DNA of 64,000 bases from Pseudomonas viridiflava (GTDB lineage: Bacteria > Pseudomonadota > Gammaproteobacteria > Pseudomonadales > Pseudomonadaceae). The translations under genes were made by a program, and so were the position numbers. The notes under the pieces are model-generated. The model was not told the origin of the DNA, made no database searches, and saw nothing but the letters and a program-made list of their open reading frames with translations. The stretch is from positions 248,001 to 312,000 of the forward strand of contig NZ_UWFA01000137.1 of assembly GCF_900601905.1 (NCBI RefSeq), given 5' to 3'. This document shows positions 1 through 8,424 of this stretch, piece by piece; positions within the stretch are counted from its first letter, which is position 1; each line of letters starts with the position of its first letter.

Positions 1-378
1 CACATCGAACTGGCTGCCATCCTTGGCGAAGCTGTCCGGTGCGTTGAACAACTGGCCGAAGACTTTCTGCACTGCCGTGATATGGCTGCCAATGGCGATT
101 TTAGTGTCGAGTTTTTCCTTGAGGTAGGCCGCCGCCGAGACGTGGTCGGCATGTACGTGGGTTTCCAGAATCCACTGCACGGACGCATCCAGCTCCCGAA
201 CGCGGGCGATGAGCTGGTCAGCCGATTCCGTGCTGGTGCGCCCGGACTTGGGATCGAAGTCCAACACACTGTCGATCAGTGCGCAGTGCCGGGTCTGGAG
301 GTCCATGACCAGGTAGCTGAGGGTGCTGGTGTGGCGGTCGAACAGGCCTTCGATGTGGAGGCGGTCGGCGATGATCAT
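1..378 (-). CDS. MBL-fold metallo-hydrolase, 5' part only
   Basis: This is the N-terminal 126 codons of a metallo-beta-lactamase-fold hydrolase that runs off the left edge. Read on the minus strand from the ATG at 378, it starts MIIADRLHIEGLFD and carries the metal-binding motif THVHADH at residues 73-79 (the HxHxDH signature of the family). The following segment, with an Ala-rich helix and IGSHI, resembles the glyoxalase II/persulfide dioxygenase-like branch, which binds iron or zinc and often acts on glutathione thioesters or persulfides. The exact substrate cannot be read from this fragment. A REPIN palindrome separates it from the next gene. Confidence 0.8.
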   Translation of the reverse strand, partial: MIIADRLHIEGLFDRHTSTLSYLVMDLQTRHCALIDSVLDFDPKSGRTSTESADQLIARVRELDASVQWILETHVHADHVSAAAYLKEKLDTKIAIGSHITAVQKVFGQLFNAPDSFAKDGSQFDV

Positions 379-400
379 GAATTCTCCGACGTTGGATTTG

Positions 401-489
401 TAGGAGCGCGCTTGCCCGCGATAAGGCCAGTACATCCGAAACATGTCTGTCGGTAGGTATGGCCAATCGCGGGCAAGCGCGCTCCTACA
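401..489. repeat. REPIN-like palindrome, GCTTGCCCGCGA class
   Basis: The left arm TAGGAGCGCGCTTGCCCGCG is mirrored on the right by CGCGGGCAAGCGCGCTCCTA, separated by a ~48 bp spacer. Paired inverted REP units of this kind are typical non-autonomous repeats between pseudomonad genes. Confidence 0.85.
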
Positions 490-501
490 GGATCAATGAA
501 A

Positions 502-2091
502 TTATTTAACCTGCACCTTGAAGAAATCCTGCCGCCCAAACGGGCTGACCTGATAACCGCTGACATCCTTGCGGGTGATGACCGCAGCGGTGGGGTGTGC
601 CAGTGGCAACCACAAGGCCTGTTGCTGAATCTGCGTCTGCGCCTGCACGTACAACTTGCTGCGCGCGGCCTGATCGCTGGTGCTCTTGCCATTGCTGATC
701 AGCTTGTCCAGGGTGGCATCGCAATAGCGGGCAAAGTTGGTACCGGACTTCACCGCCGCGCAGGAGAACTGCGGCGTCAGGAAGTTATCCGGGTCGCCAT
801 TGTCACCGGCCCAGCCCATGAACAGCAAATCATGCTCGCCCGCCTTGGCGCGACGAATCAGCTCACCCCATTCGATGACCTTGATTTCAGCCTTGATGCC
901 GATCTTGCCCAGGTCCGCTTGCAGCAGTTGCGCACCGAGGCTTGGGTTCGGGTTCAACAGGCTGCCGGACGGACGAGTCCAGATCGTGGTTTTGAAGCCA
1001 TCCTTGAACCCGGCCCTGGCCAGCAGCTCCTTGGCTTTGGCGGCGTCGTGCTTGTAGCCCGGCAAGTCTTTGGCGTAGCTCCAGGTATTGGGCGGGAACG
1101 GGCCGTTGGCCGCTTCCGCCGTGCCTTCGAATACCGCTTTGAGGTAGCTGTCCTTGTCGAACGCCAGGTTCACGGCCTGACGCACCTCGGCTTTATCGAA
1201 AGGCGGATGCTGACTGTTGATCGCCAGGAACGCGGTCATGAAGGCTTCGGTTTTCTCGATTTTCAGGGCCGGGTCTTTAGCGGCTTCCTGAATATCCAGC
1301 GGCTTGGGCGAAAGGGTGATCTGGCATTCGTTCTGGCGGATTTTCTGTAAACGCACGTTGGCGTCCGGAGTGATCGCGAAGATCAGGGTGTCGACCCCAG
1401 GCTTGCCCGCGAAGTAGTCCGGGTTGGCTTCATAACGGACCACGGCGTCTTTCTGGAAACGCTTGAACACGAACGGCCCGGTACCGATGGGCTGGCTGTT
1501 GAGCAGCTCCGGCTTGCCGGCCTTGAGCAGTTGGGCGGTGTATTCAGCCGAGTAGATGGAGGCGAAACCCATGCTCAGGGTCGCCAGGAACGTCGAATCC
1601 GGGTGGTCGAGGGTAAAGCGCACGGTGAGCGGGTCCGGGGCATCGATCTTTTTGATCAGCGCAGGCAGCTGCATCGATTGCGCGTGGGGGAAGCCACTCT
1701 GGGCAACCTTGTGCCATAAATTCTGCGGATCCAGCATGCGCTGGAAGCTGAACACCACATCATCGGCGTTCAGCTCGCGGGTCGGTTTGAAGTAGTCGGT
1801 GTGATGGAATTTAACCCCGGAGCGCAGCTTGAAGTCGTAGGTGAGGCCATCGGGCGAGACCGTCCAGCTTTGTGCCAGACTCGCTACCAGCTTGCCGCTC
1901 TGGGCATCGAAATCCACCAGACGGTTCATCAATACATCCGCCGAGGCGTTGGTGGTGGTCAGCGAGTTGTACTGCACCACGTCAAAGCCTTCGGGGCTTG
2001 CTTCGGTGCAAACGCTCAGTGCCGACGCGGCCTGAGCCATCACCGGGAACAACAACGGAGCGAGCAAAAACGGTATCGCAGCAAGACGCAT
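502..2091 (-). CDS. ABC transporter substrate-binding protein, peptide family (SBP_bac_5)
   Basis: This is a 529-residue periplasmic solute receptor of the dipeptide/oligopeptide (DppA/SapA-like) family. The reading frame is open further upstream, but the ATG at 2091 is preferred: it has AGGA eight bases upstream and begins a clean signal peptide, MRLAAIPFLLAPLLF...AQAA, cleaved near residue 22. The mature part shows the family hallmarks: SVCTEASPEGFDVVQ at the start, LAQSWTVSPDGLTYDFKLR around residue 80, and NPNPSLGAQLLQADLGKIGI in the second lobe. No permease or ATPase genes lie beside it, so it must share transport subunits encoded elsewhere. From memory, P. aeruginosa has an orphan binding-protein gene at the same place next to rpmB. 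The ligand is not determinable. Confidence 0.9.
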   Translation of the reverse strand: MRLAAIPFLLAPLLFPVMAQAASALSVCTEASPEGFDVVQYNSLTTTNASADVLMNRLVDFDAQSGKLVASLAQSWTVSPDGLTYDFKLRSGVKFHHTDYFKPTRELNADDVVFSFQRMLDPQNLWHKVAQSGFPHAQSMQLPALIKKIDAPDPLTVRFTLDHPDSTFLATLSMGFASIYSAEYTAQLLKAGKPELLNSQPIGTGPFVFKRFQKDAVVRYEANPDYFAGKPGVDTLIFAITPDANVRLQKIRQNECQITLSPKPLDIQEAAKDPALKIEKTEAFMTAFLAINSQHPPFDKAEVRQAVNLAFDKDSYLKAVFEGTAEAANGPFPPNTWSYAKDLPGYKHDAAKAKELLARAGFKDGFKTTIWTRPSGSLLNPNPSLGAQLLQADLGKIGIKAEIKVIEWGELIRRAKAGEHDLLFMGWAGDNGDPDNFLTPQFSCAAVKSGTNFARYCDATLDKLISNGKSTSDQAARSKLYVQAQTQIQQQALWLPLAHPTAAVITRKDVSGYQVSPFGRQDFFKVQVK

Positions 2092-2279
2092 GGCTAGATT
2101 CCTGATCAGAAAAGGGCCCCATCTGCTGGCGCAGTCTGGTGAGTGAGTAACCCTAGACCATGCGCTGGCGCAGAACAATCGCCATGACCCGACCGGCGGT
2201 AGATTTGCTATCAACCCGCACAACCGCCAGACTCACGGGCTGAAGGCGCTGCGCCGTGAAGGGTAAAGTGCTTTGCCTG

Positions 2280-2308
2280 TTGTGACACCAAAGCCTTTCT
2301 GGTATAAA
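2280..2308 (+). promoter_or_regulatory. sigma-70 promoter for rpmB-rpmG
   Basis: A -35 element TTGTGA (2280-2285) and a -10 element TATAAA (2303-2308) are separated by exactly 17 bp, about 150 bp ahead of rpmB. This would give a long 5' leader. Inferred from sequence only. Confidence 0.6.
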
Positions 2309-2412
2309 GCAGCGCTCTTTTCTAGGGGCCCGGTTCCTTCACTGTAGGTGTAGCCGGTAAGACCCTTAAAGAAACGCGGCGCCTGGCGCCAAATGACTGA
2401 GAGATTAAGCGG

Positions 2413-2436
2413 CCAACCCATGCCGGGTTGGGCATG
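2413..2436 (+). promoter_or_regulatory. two mutually exclusive hairpins in the rpmB leader
   Basis: CCAACCC (2413-2419) can pair with GGGTTGG (2425-2431), while CATGCC (2419-2424) can pair with GGCATG (2431-2436). The two stems share bases and cannot coexist. They end eight bases before the rpmB Shine-Dalgarno AGAGGG (2444-2449), so switching could influence translation. The function is inference; no known riboswitch family was recognised. The rest of the 2092-2456 gap holds only the promoter and this leader. Confidence 0.35.
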
Positions 2437-2456
2437 TGGTTTTAGAGGGCTGAGGC

Positions 2457-2690
2457 ATGTCGAGAGTATGTCAAGTTACCGGTAAGGGTCCGGTGACTGG
2501 GAATAACATTTCCCACGCAAACAACAAAACCCGTCGTCGTTTCCTGCCAAACCTGCAGCATCACCGCTTCTGGGTTGAAGAAGAGAAACGTTTTGTTCGT
2601 CTGCGCGTATCTGCCAAAGGCATGCGTATCATCGACAAGCGCGGCATCACTGTCGTTCTTGCTGAACTCCGTCGCGACGGCAAAATTTAA
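2457..2690 (+). CDS. rpmB: 50S ribosomal protein L28
   Basis: This 77-residue protein begins [17 protein letters not shown] and contains the L28 core THxxRRRFxPNLQ, here [21 protein letters not shown], followed by a basic tail ending RRDGKI. It is full length for the bacterial family. The start has AGAGGG seven bases upstream. L28 is an essential component of the large ribosomal subunit. It is transcribed with rpmG 11 bases downstream, the usual gammaproteobacterial order. Confidence 0.98.
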   Translation: MSRVCQVTGKGPVTGNNISHANNKTRRRFLPNLQHHRFWVEEEKRFVRLRVSAKGMRIIDKRGITVVLAELRRDGKI

Positions 2691-2701
2691 GGGAGAAAGT
2701 C

Positions 2702-2857
2702 ATGCGTGAATTGATCCGTTTGGTGTCGAGCGCTGGTACAGGCCATTTCTACACCACCGATAAGAACAAGCGCACCACTCCGGACAAAATCGAAATCAAA
2801 AAATTCGATCCGCGGGTTCGCAAGCACGTGATCTACAAAGAAGCCAAAATCAAGTAA
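2702..2857 (+). CDS. rpmG: 50S ribosomal protein L33
   Basis: This 51-residue protein, [20 protein letters not shown] to KEAKIK, is standard length. It has no cysteines, so it is the zinc-independent (C-minus) form of L33; a zinc-binding paralogue, if present, is not in this window. The start is preceded by GGGAGA, and the gene follows rpmB in the same transcript. A strong intrinsic terminator lies immediately downstream. Confidence 0.97.
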   Translation: MRELIRLVSSAGTGHFYTTDKNKRTTPDKIEIKKFDPRVRKHVIYKEAKIK

Positions 2858-2875
2858 TTGGTTTTTCTTCTTGTG

Positions 2876-2911
2876 AAAAAGGCCCGTATCTCACGATACG
2901 GGCCTTTTTTA
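2876..2911 (+). terminator. rho-independent terminator of rpmB-rpmG
   Basis: A perfect 10-bp stem GGCCCGTATC/GATACGGGCC (2881-2904, loop TCAC) is followed by TTTTTT and preceded by AAAAA, so it could also work from the other strand. Confidence 0.93.
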
Positions 2912-2930
2912 TTTGCCAGAAATTATGCGC

Positions 2931-3023
2931 CTGTAGGAGCTCACGAGCACCGCGAGGCAGCGATGGCGGTCTGTCTGACACACCGCCATCGCGGGGCCTC
3001 GTAACCTCGGTGCGCTCCTACAG
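2931..3023. repeat. REPIN-like palindrome, GAGCACCGCGAGG class
   Basis: The outer arms CTGTAGGAGC and GCTCCTACAG enclose inner arms GCGATGGCGG and CCGCCATCGC. The arms between them are imperfect (GAGCACCGCGAGG versus CCTCGTAACCTCGG). It is the same class as the element at 15701-15791. Confidence 0.85.
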
Positions 3024-3042
3024 GATCTGCGTTTTTCCAGAA

Positions 3043-3246
3043 TTAACCGAAACTGAACGCCGCAATACGCCCCGCTCCATCAATGTCCACGGTGATTCGA
3101 TTGATGTCGAACTCCCGGGTGACGAAATCCTTCGAGCTGACAACGCGCTCGCGAGCCGTCAATTCGCCGATATACGCCTTGACGGTAGGCACGTAGCGGC
3201 TGCCGATCAGGTAATGGAGCTGCTGGATGATTTCTTCATTGCTCAT
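3043..3246 (-). CDS. small I78 peptidase-inhibitor-like protein
   Basis: This is a 67-residue acidic/neutral protein without an obvious signal peptide. The segment from VKAYIGELTARERVV to the end REFDINRITVDIDGAGRIAAFSFG matches the pattern of the I78 inhibitor family (V/I-G, then ...R.NI.VD..GRI...G), but the family's usual export signal and cysteine pair are absent. Two in-frame ATGs exist; the inner one at 3246 is chosen because AAGGA lies eight bases upstream of it and only two from the ATG at 3252. It is separated from the cupin gene by ~85 bp. Inhibitor activity is not established. Confidence 0.6.
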   Translation of the reverse strand: MSNEEIIQQLHYLIGSRYVPTVKAYIGELTARERVVSSKDFVTREFDINRITVDIDGAGRIAAFSFG

Positions 3247-3330
3247 GAACATAGTCCTTTATGTGAATTGATTGTCCTCCGTGGACGTCATCAGCATCCC
3301 TCCGTCAGCCCGACTGCAGGCGGTACATGT

Positions 3331-3693
3331 TTATGGTTTTTGCTCGAATACCACATAAATTTTTCGACAAGGTTCCAACACTTCCCACGTCCCTTTAAAA
3401 CCCGCCGGGATCACGAAGCGGTCGCCTGCGCGCAGGGTTTTCGACTGGCCTTGCTCGTCGCGCAGAACTGAAACACCTTGAACAATTTCGCAATATTCAT
3501 GCTCGGTGTAGTTGACTGCCCATTGGCCGACTTCGCCTTCCCACACGCCCGCATTCATCTGCCCGCAAGGGCTGTTGTAATGGTTGTAGAGGGTCTGCTC
3601 AGGGTCGCCTTTGAAGATTTTTTCCGGGGCAGGGCGATAGTGCTCGGGCGCGGTGCCGGCCTCACTGAAGTCCACGATGTTGTCGATAGTCAT
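3331..3693 (-). CDS. cupin domain protein (Cupin_3/DUF861 type)
   Basis: This 120-residue single-domain cupin has the first metal-binding-like motif around YTEHEYCEIVQG and the second around RAGDRFVIPAGFKGTWEV, typical of the EutQ/DUF861 group. A good RBS (GAGGGGAAGAA) precedes the ATG at 3693. It is divergent from the aldehyde dehydrogenase gene 260 bp away, and such cupins are often encoded beside amine or polyamine degradation genes. A catalytic or ligand-binding role in that pathway is inferred. The gap between the two genes contains a short GCCTC/GAGGC hairpin near 3793 and no gene. Confidence 0.8.
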   Translation of the reverse strand: MTIDNIVDFSEAGTAPEHYRPAPEKIFKGDPEQTLYNHYNSPCGQMNAGVWEGEVGQWAVNYTEHEYCEIVQGVSVLRDEQGQSKTLRAGDRFVIPAGFKGTWEVLEPCRKIYVVFEQKP

Positions 3694-3952
3694 TTCTTCC
3701 CCTCGCGGTAGTTGGCATTACGGGTTTGACGAAGCGCTGGCGCAATAGTGCCAAACGCGCCAGGGCTCATGTTGCATAAAACGAACATATCAGCCTCGTT
3801 TGAGGCCATTTTGTCAAAGATATTGGAAAACGCCGGATCACTGGTTTAGGGTGGTGAGTGCCGTTGCCTGAGCGCGGCGAATCCCGGATGACGTGTTTTT
3901 GGCCCTGATTCGCTGCCCCTGCACACCTTAATCGATAGTGGAGGACATACGA

Positions 3953-5446
3953 ATGACCACCCTGAGCCATGCTGACTGGGAAAAACGCGCCAAGGACCTG
4001 AAAATTGAAGGCCGCGCGTTCATCAACGGCGAATACACCGCCGCCGTATCCGGCGAAACATTCGAATGCATCAGCCCGGTTGACGGCCGCCTGCTGGCAA
4101 AAGTCGCCAGTTGCGACAGCGCCGACGCCCAGCGCGCCGTCGAAAGCGCACGTACGGTCTTCAATTCCGGCGTCTGGTCGCGCCTGGCACCGGTCAAGCG
4201 CAAGGCTGCCATGCTGCGCTTCGCCGCTTTGCTGAACAAAAACGTTGAAGAGCTCGCCCTGCTAGAAACCCTGGACATGGGCAAGCCGATCAGCGACTCC
4301 TCCAGCATCGACATCCCCGGCGCAGCTCAAGCCTTGAGCTGGAGCGGCGAGGCCATCGACAAGTTGTATGACGAAGTCGCCGCCACCCCTCACGATCAAC
4401 TCGGCCTGGTAACCCGCGAAGCCATTGGCGTCGTCGCGGCCATCGTGCCTTGGAACTTCCCTCTGCTGATGGCCTGCTGGAAATTGGGCCCGGCGCTGTC
4501 CAGCGGTAACTCGGTGGTGCTCAAGCCATCGGAAAAATCTCCGCTGACCGCCATTCGTATTGCCCAGCTGGCCATTGAAGCGGGCATTCCGGCAGGCGTG
4601 CTCAATGTGGTGCCGGGTTACGGGCACACCGTGGGCAAGGCGCTGGCTCTGCACATGGATGTGGACACCGTGGTGTTCACGGGCTCGACCAAAATTGCCA
4701 AGCAGCTGCTGGTCTACTCCGGCGAATCGAACATGAAGCGCGTCTGGCTGGAGGCGGGCGGCAAGAGCCCGAACATTGTCTTTGCTGATGCACCGGATCT
4801 GCAGGCAGCCGCCAAGTCCGCCGCCAGCGCGATTGCCTTCAACCAGGGCGAGGTGTGCACCGCCGGCTCGCGCCTGCTGGTGGAGCGCTCGATCAAAGAC
4901 ACCTTCCTGCCAATGGTCATTGAGGCCCTCAAGGGCTGGAAGCCCGGCAACCCGCTGGACCCAGCAACTACGGTGGGCGCACTGGTCGACACACAGCAGA
5001 TGAATACCGTGCTGTCGTACATCGAAGCCGGGCACTCGGACGGCGCCACCCTGGTAGTAGGCGGCAAACGCATCCTGCAGGAAACCGGCGGGACCTATGT
5101 CGAGCCGACGATTTTTGATGGCGTGACCAATGCCATGAAGATCGCTCAGGAAGAAATCTTTGGCCCGGTATTGTCGGTGTTGACGTTCGACACCGCCGAA
5201 GAAGCCATTCAGATCGCCAACGACACGCCTTACGGTCTGGCTGCGGCAGTCTGGACCGCCAACCTGTCCAAGGCCCACCTGACGGCCAAGGCACTGCGTG
5301 CGGGTAGCGTTTGGGTCAACCAGTACGACGGAGGCGACATGACTGCACCGTTCGGCGGCTTCAAGCAATCGGGCAACGGCCGCGATAAATCGCTGCATGC
5401 GTTCGACAAGTACACCGAACTGAAAGCGACGTGGATTAAGTTGTAA
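3953..5446 (+). CDS. kauB: NAD(P)-dependent aldehyde dehydrogenase of polyamine catabolism (KauB/PuuC)
   Basis: This 497-residue member of the aldehyde dehydrogenase superfamily is full length. The active-site glutamate is E267 in WLEAGGKSP and the nucleophile is C302 in GEVCTAGSR; PWNFPLLM and FTGSTKIAK form the cofactor site. The family oxidises gamma-glutamyl-aminobutyraldehyde and related aldehydes from putrescine, spermidine and agmatine. The ATG at 3953 follows GGAGG (3940-3944) at the right spacing, so the upstream GTG at 3938 is not needed. From memory, P. aeruginosa kauB lies in the same neighbourhood near rpmB/rpmG and is repressed by PauR, whose gene is at 15917 here. The symbol rests on similarity and context. 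Confidence 0.85.
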   Translation: MTTLSHADWEKRAKDLKIEGRAFINGEYTAAVSGETFECISPVDGRLLAKVASCDSADAQRAVESARTVFNSGVWSRLAPVKRKAAMLRFAALLNKNVEELALLETLDMGKPISDSSSIDIPGAAQALSWSGEAIDKLYDEVAATPHDQLGLVTREAIGVVAAIVPWNFPLLMACWKLGPALSSGNSVVLKPSEKSPLTAIRIAQLAIEAGIPAGVLNVVPGYGHTVGKALALHMDVDTVVFTGSTKIAKQLLVYSGESNMKRVWLEAGGKSPNIVFADAPDLQAAAKSAASAIAFNQGEVCTAGSRLLVERSIKDTFLPMVIEALKGWKPGNPLDPATTVGALVDTQQMNTVLSYIEAGHSDGATLVVGGKRILQETGGTYVEPTIFDGVTNAMKIAQEEIFGPVLSVLTFDTAEEAIQIANDTPYGLAAAVWTANLSKAHLTAKALRAGSVWVNQYDGGDMTAPFGGFKQSGNGRDKSLHAFDKYTELKATWIKL

Positions 5447-5460
5447 TACACACCAAACGT

Positions 5461-5552
5461 TCTGTTGGAGCGAGGCTTGCCCGCGAAAAACGATTACTCG
5501 GTTTATCTTGCATACCGAGGCGCCTGATTCGCGGGCAAGCTCGCTCCAACAG
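5461..5552. repeat. REPIN-like palindrome, GTTGGAGCGAGGC class
   Basis: The left arm TGTTGGAGCGAGGCTTGCCC is mirrored by GGGCAAGCTCGCTCCAACA around a ~45 bp spacer. It is the same class as 14497-14585 and 41671-41757. Confidence 0.85.
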
Positions 5553-5565
5553 ATGTTTCCACACA

Positions 5566-5596
5566 GCCGGGCTTCCGCCGAGGAAGCCCGGCTTTG
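5566..5596 (+). terminator. probable intrinsic terminator after kauB
   Basis: A perfect 11-bp stem GCCGGGCTTCC/GGAAGCCCGGC with a 5-base loop is followed by TTTGTCGTCTT. The U-tract is weak, so efficiency is uncertain. It lies just ahead of the RBS of the MFS gene. Confidence 0.6.
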
Positions 5597-5629
5597 TCGT
5601 CTTGGCCCTTTGATCCACAGGAGCGCGGA

Positions 5630-6778
5630 ATGCGTTGGGGTACTTATTTTGCGGTGCTGGCTTCGGTGCTGTCGGTCGGGTTGGCGCTGGGGGTCAGCAT
5701 GCCGCTGGTGTCGTTACGGCTGGAAAGCTGGGGCTATGGCGCGTTTGCGATTGGCGTGATGGCTGCCATGCCCGCCATCGGTGTGCTGCTCGGCGCCAGC
5801 CTGGCCAGCGGGCTCGCGGCCCGTTTCGGCACGGCTGCGTTGATGCGACGCTGCCTGTGGGCCGGAGCGCTGTCGGTGGGTCTGCTGGCGTTGCTGCCGT
5901 ATTACTCGGTCTGGCTGATCCTGCGCCTGATGCTCGGGGTGATTCTGACCATCGTGTTTATCCTCGGCGAAAGCTGGATCAATCAGCTGGTCGTCGAGCA
6001 ATGGCGTGGCCGCCTGGTGGCGCTGTACGGCAGCACCTACGCTTTGTGCCAGCTAGCCGGTCCGTTGCTGCTCGGTGCGCTGGGCACCGTGCACGACACC
6101 GGTTTCTGGGTCGGTGTCGGGCTGCTGGTCTGTGCGCCCTTTCTGCTGCTGGGCCGCAGCGGCGCGCCGAGTGCCGATGCCTGCCGCGTCACCTTCATTG
6201 ATCTGTTTGGGTTCTGCCGCTCGATGCCTGCCATCGCCTGGGCCGTAGCGCTGTTTGCGGCGTTCGAAGCCTTGATCCTGACGTTGCTGCCGATCTACTG
6301 CCTGCGCCAGGGCTTCACCCCGGAAATCGCCTTGGCGATGATCAGCACCGTGGTGGTCGGCGATGCATTGCTGCAGCTGCCCATCGGCGCACTGGCCGAC
6401 AAGGTTTCCCGGCGCACGTTGTTTTCCAGCTGCGCGATGGCGTTGATGGTGTCGAGCCTGCTGGTGCCGTTGCTGGTCGATACCGTTCTGATCTGGCCGC
6501 TGTGGGTGCTGTTCGGTGCCAGTGCTGGTGGTTTATTCACCTTGTCACTGATCCTGATCGGCGAGCGCTATCGCGATGACGCGCTGGTCCGCGCCAATGC
6601 TCATGTGGCGCAACTCTGGGGCATCGGCTGCCTGCTCGGCCCATTGGCGGCCGGCGCGGGGAGCCAGTGGGTCAGCGGCCAGGCGTTGCCGCTGTTGATG
6701 GCAGCGGGTGCGTTCGGGCTGGTGCTGTTGTCACAGCGACGCGGCGCGTTCGGGGTCACGCCAGCCGCTGCGGCCTAA
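5630..6778 (+). CDS. MFS transporter
   Basis: This 382-residue integral membrane protein has about 12 hydrophobic helices. The start at 5630 is set by AGGAG six bases upstream; the upstream TTG at 5594 is unlikely. The first half has the motif-A-like loop after helix 2 (SGLAARFGTAALMRR) and the second half the matching loop GALADKVSRRTLF, the internal repeat of the major facilitator superfamily. The substrate is unknown. Its stop codon overlaps the 3' end of the convergent phospholipase D-like gene by four bases. From memory, an MFS gene sits beside kauB in P. aeruginosa as well, so a link to amine uptake or export is possible but unproven. Confidence 0.88.
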   Translation: MRWGTYFAVLASVLSVGLALGVSMPLVSLRLESWGYGAFAIGVMAAMPAIGVLLGASLASGLAARFGTAALMRRCLWAGALSVGLLALLPYYSVWLILRLMLGVILTIVFILGESWINQLVVEQWRGRLVALYGSTYALCQLAGPLLLGALGTVHDTGFWVGVGLLVCAPFLLLGRSGAPSADACRVTFIDLFGFCRSMPAIAWAVALFAAFEALILTLLPIYCLRQGFTPEIALAMISTVVVGDALLQLPIGALADKVSRRTLFSSCAMALMVSSLLVPLLVDTVLIWPLWVLFGASAGGLFTLSLILIGERYRDDALVRANAHVAQLWGIGCLLGPLAAGAGSQWVSGQALPLLMAAGAFGLVLLSQRRGAFGVTPAAAA

Positions 6779-8418
6779 AGCATTTTCTCCAGGCCCACGG
6801 CCCGGGCGAACCAGGCGTTGAAACGCCGCCAGTTATCGCCGGGCTCTGTGTGCAGCGTGTGGAGCTTGCCGTCATCTTCGGTGACCCACACCACGTGCCC
6901 GTCCTGCAACTTGGCCTGATAACTCAAACCCGGTGCCATGCCTTGCAGGGCCAGTTCGCGCAGGTTTTCGGTCAGCTGTGGGCTGTCGACCAGCACGCCG
7001 ACTTCGGTGTTCCACAGCACTGAGCGCGGATCGAAGTTGAACGAGCCGACGAAAGATTTCCTGCGATCAAAGATCATCGCCTTGCTGTGCAGGCTTGAGT
7101 CCGAGCCACCGCCAAAGGTGCCCTTGCTGAACAGATGCGGCCCGCTGCCGCCACCGCTGCCTGGGTCGCCGGGCTGGCGTCGCAGCTCAAACAGCTTCAC
7201 GCCATGTTCCAGCAACTCCTGGCGATAGGGCGCGTAGCCCCCATGCACGGCTGGCACGTCGGTGGCTTCCAGGGAGTTGGTCAGCAAGCTGACGGCCACA
7301 CCGGCATCCGCGCGGCCGGTCAGGTAGTGCAGCCCTTCCTGGCCTGGCACGAAGTAGGCGGAAATCAGCATCAGCTCCTGATGAACGTTGATCAGTTCCG
7401 GTGCCAGTTGAGTGGTCAGCAACAGATGCGGATCGGGCTCACCACGGGCCAGCACTTTGGTCGGGGCGTCCCACAGCGCCTGGTTATGGGCCCAGATCAA
7501 CTCGTTGAGCCAGATATTCATGCGCGGCGTGGTCTGATAGGCCATCAGGCGATCATAAAGCGCGTGATGCTTTTCCCGGGACTCTTCCAGCGACGCTTCA
7601 AGCCGTTTGCGGGACTTGGCCAGGTCACGCACCGTTGGCAAAAAGTACATGAACTCGGCGATAGGCTTGCTCAGCGTGCTGTTCCAGTACTGGTCAAAGC
7701 TGTGGCCAAGCTGCTGGGCAACCGGGCCGACACTGAGCATGTCGATATCGGTGAAATTGAGGTTTTCCTGGGCGTCGAAATACTCGTCGCCCAGATTGCG
7801 TCCGCCCACAATGGCCGCGCTGCTGTCGGCGAGAAACAGCTTGTTGTGCATGCGCCGGTGCTGACGGGACAGATTGAACAGGCGGCCCATGCTGCGGGTG
7901 ACGCCGGTTTCGCGCCCCAGGCTCTGCGGGTTGAACAGCCGAATCTGGATGTTCGGATGCGCCGCCAGCGTGGCGATGGCGTGATCCAGGCCATCGCTGG
8001 TGGTGTCGTCGAGCAGGATACGCACCCGCACGCCCCGGTCAGCGGCTTTGAGCAATTCACTGATCAGAGCGCGGGTGCTAAGGCCATCGTGGACGATGTA
8101 GTACTGCAGATCCAGGCTGGTACGCGCGTTGCGGATCAGCTCGGCCCGGGCCATGAAAGCTTCGGTGCTGTTGGACAGCAAGCGGAATCCCGAGCGCCCT
8201 TCGTGGGGCATCGCCATCGACTGGATCGAACGGCCGAACGCCGAGTCCGTAGGCGGCAGCGCCTGACTCGGTTCATTAGGGACGCTGACATGGGCGCAGC
8301 CACTGACACACAACGCCACGAACAGACAAAAGGGCATCGCCCACTTGTTCTTCAAATTGATCACCGGGGTGGACACAACATGGCGATAGGACCGCGAAAA
8401 GCCGGGGAAAGTCAGCAC
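6775..8418 (-). CDS. phospholipase D-like lipoprotein (two HKD motifs)
   Basis: This protein of up to 547 residues has two phospholipase D motifs: HNKLFLAD...GGRN with His near residue 191 and HSKAMIFD...GSFN with His near 444. It resembles the cardiolipin-synthase/YmdC branch that transfers phosphatidyl groups. A hydrophobic stretch MPFCLFVALCVSGC ends in a lipobox, so the mature protein is probably anchored at a membrane by a lipidated cysteine near residue 41. The start is uncertain: the GTG at 8418 lies six bases after the regulator gene, whereas the ATG at 8337 begins directly at the signal peptide. It is likely cotranscribed with the upstream MocR gene. Confidence 0.85.
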   Translation of the reverse strand: MLTFPGFSRSYRHVVSTPVINLKNKWAMPFCLFVALCVSGCAHVSVPNEPSQALPPTDSAFGRSIQSMAMPHEGRSGFRLLSNSTEAFMARAELIRNARTSLDLQYYIVHDGLSTRALISELLKAADRGVRVRILLDDTTSDGLDHAIATLAAHPNIQIRLFNPQSLGRETGVTRSMGRLFNLSRQHRRMHNKLFLADSSAAIVGGRNLGDEYFDAQENLNFTDIDMLSVGPVAQQLGHSFDQYWNSTLSKPIAEFMYFLPTVRDLAKSRKRLEASLEESREKHHALYDRLMAYQTTPRMNIWLNELIWAHNQALWDAPTKVLARGEPDPHLLLTTQLAPELINVHQELMLISAYFVPGQEGLHYLTGRADAGVAVSLLTNSLEATDVPAVHGGYAPYRQELLEHGVKLFELRRQPGDPGSGGGSGPHLFSKGTFGGGSDSSLHSKAMIFDRRKSFVGSFNFDPRSVLWNTEVGVLVDSPQLTENLRELALQGMAPGLSYQAKLQDGHVVWVTEDDGKLHTLHTEPGDNWRRFNAWFARAVGLEKML

Positions 8419-8424
8419 CCAAGA

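Noticed and set aside
2233..2421. 62-codon minus-strand frame in the rpmB leader
   Set aside because: It overlaps the rpmB promoter and leader on the opposite strand, with no RBS or family.
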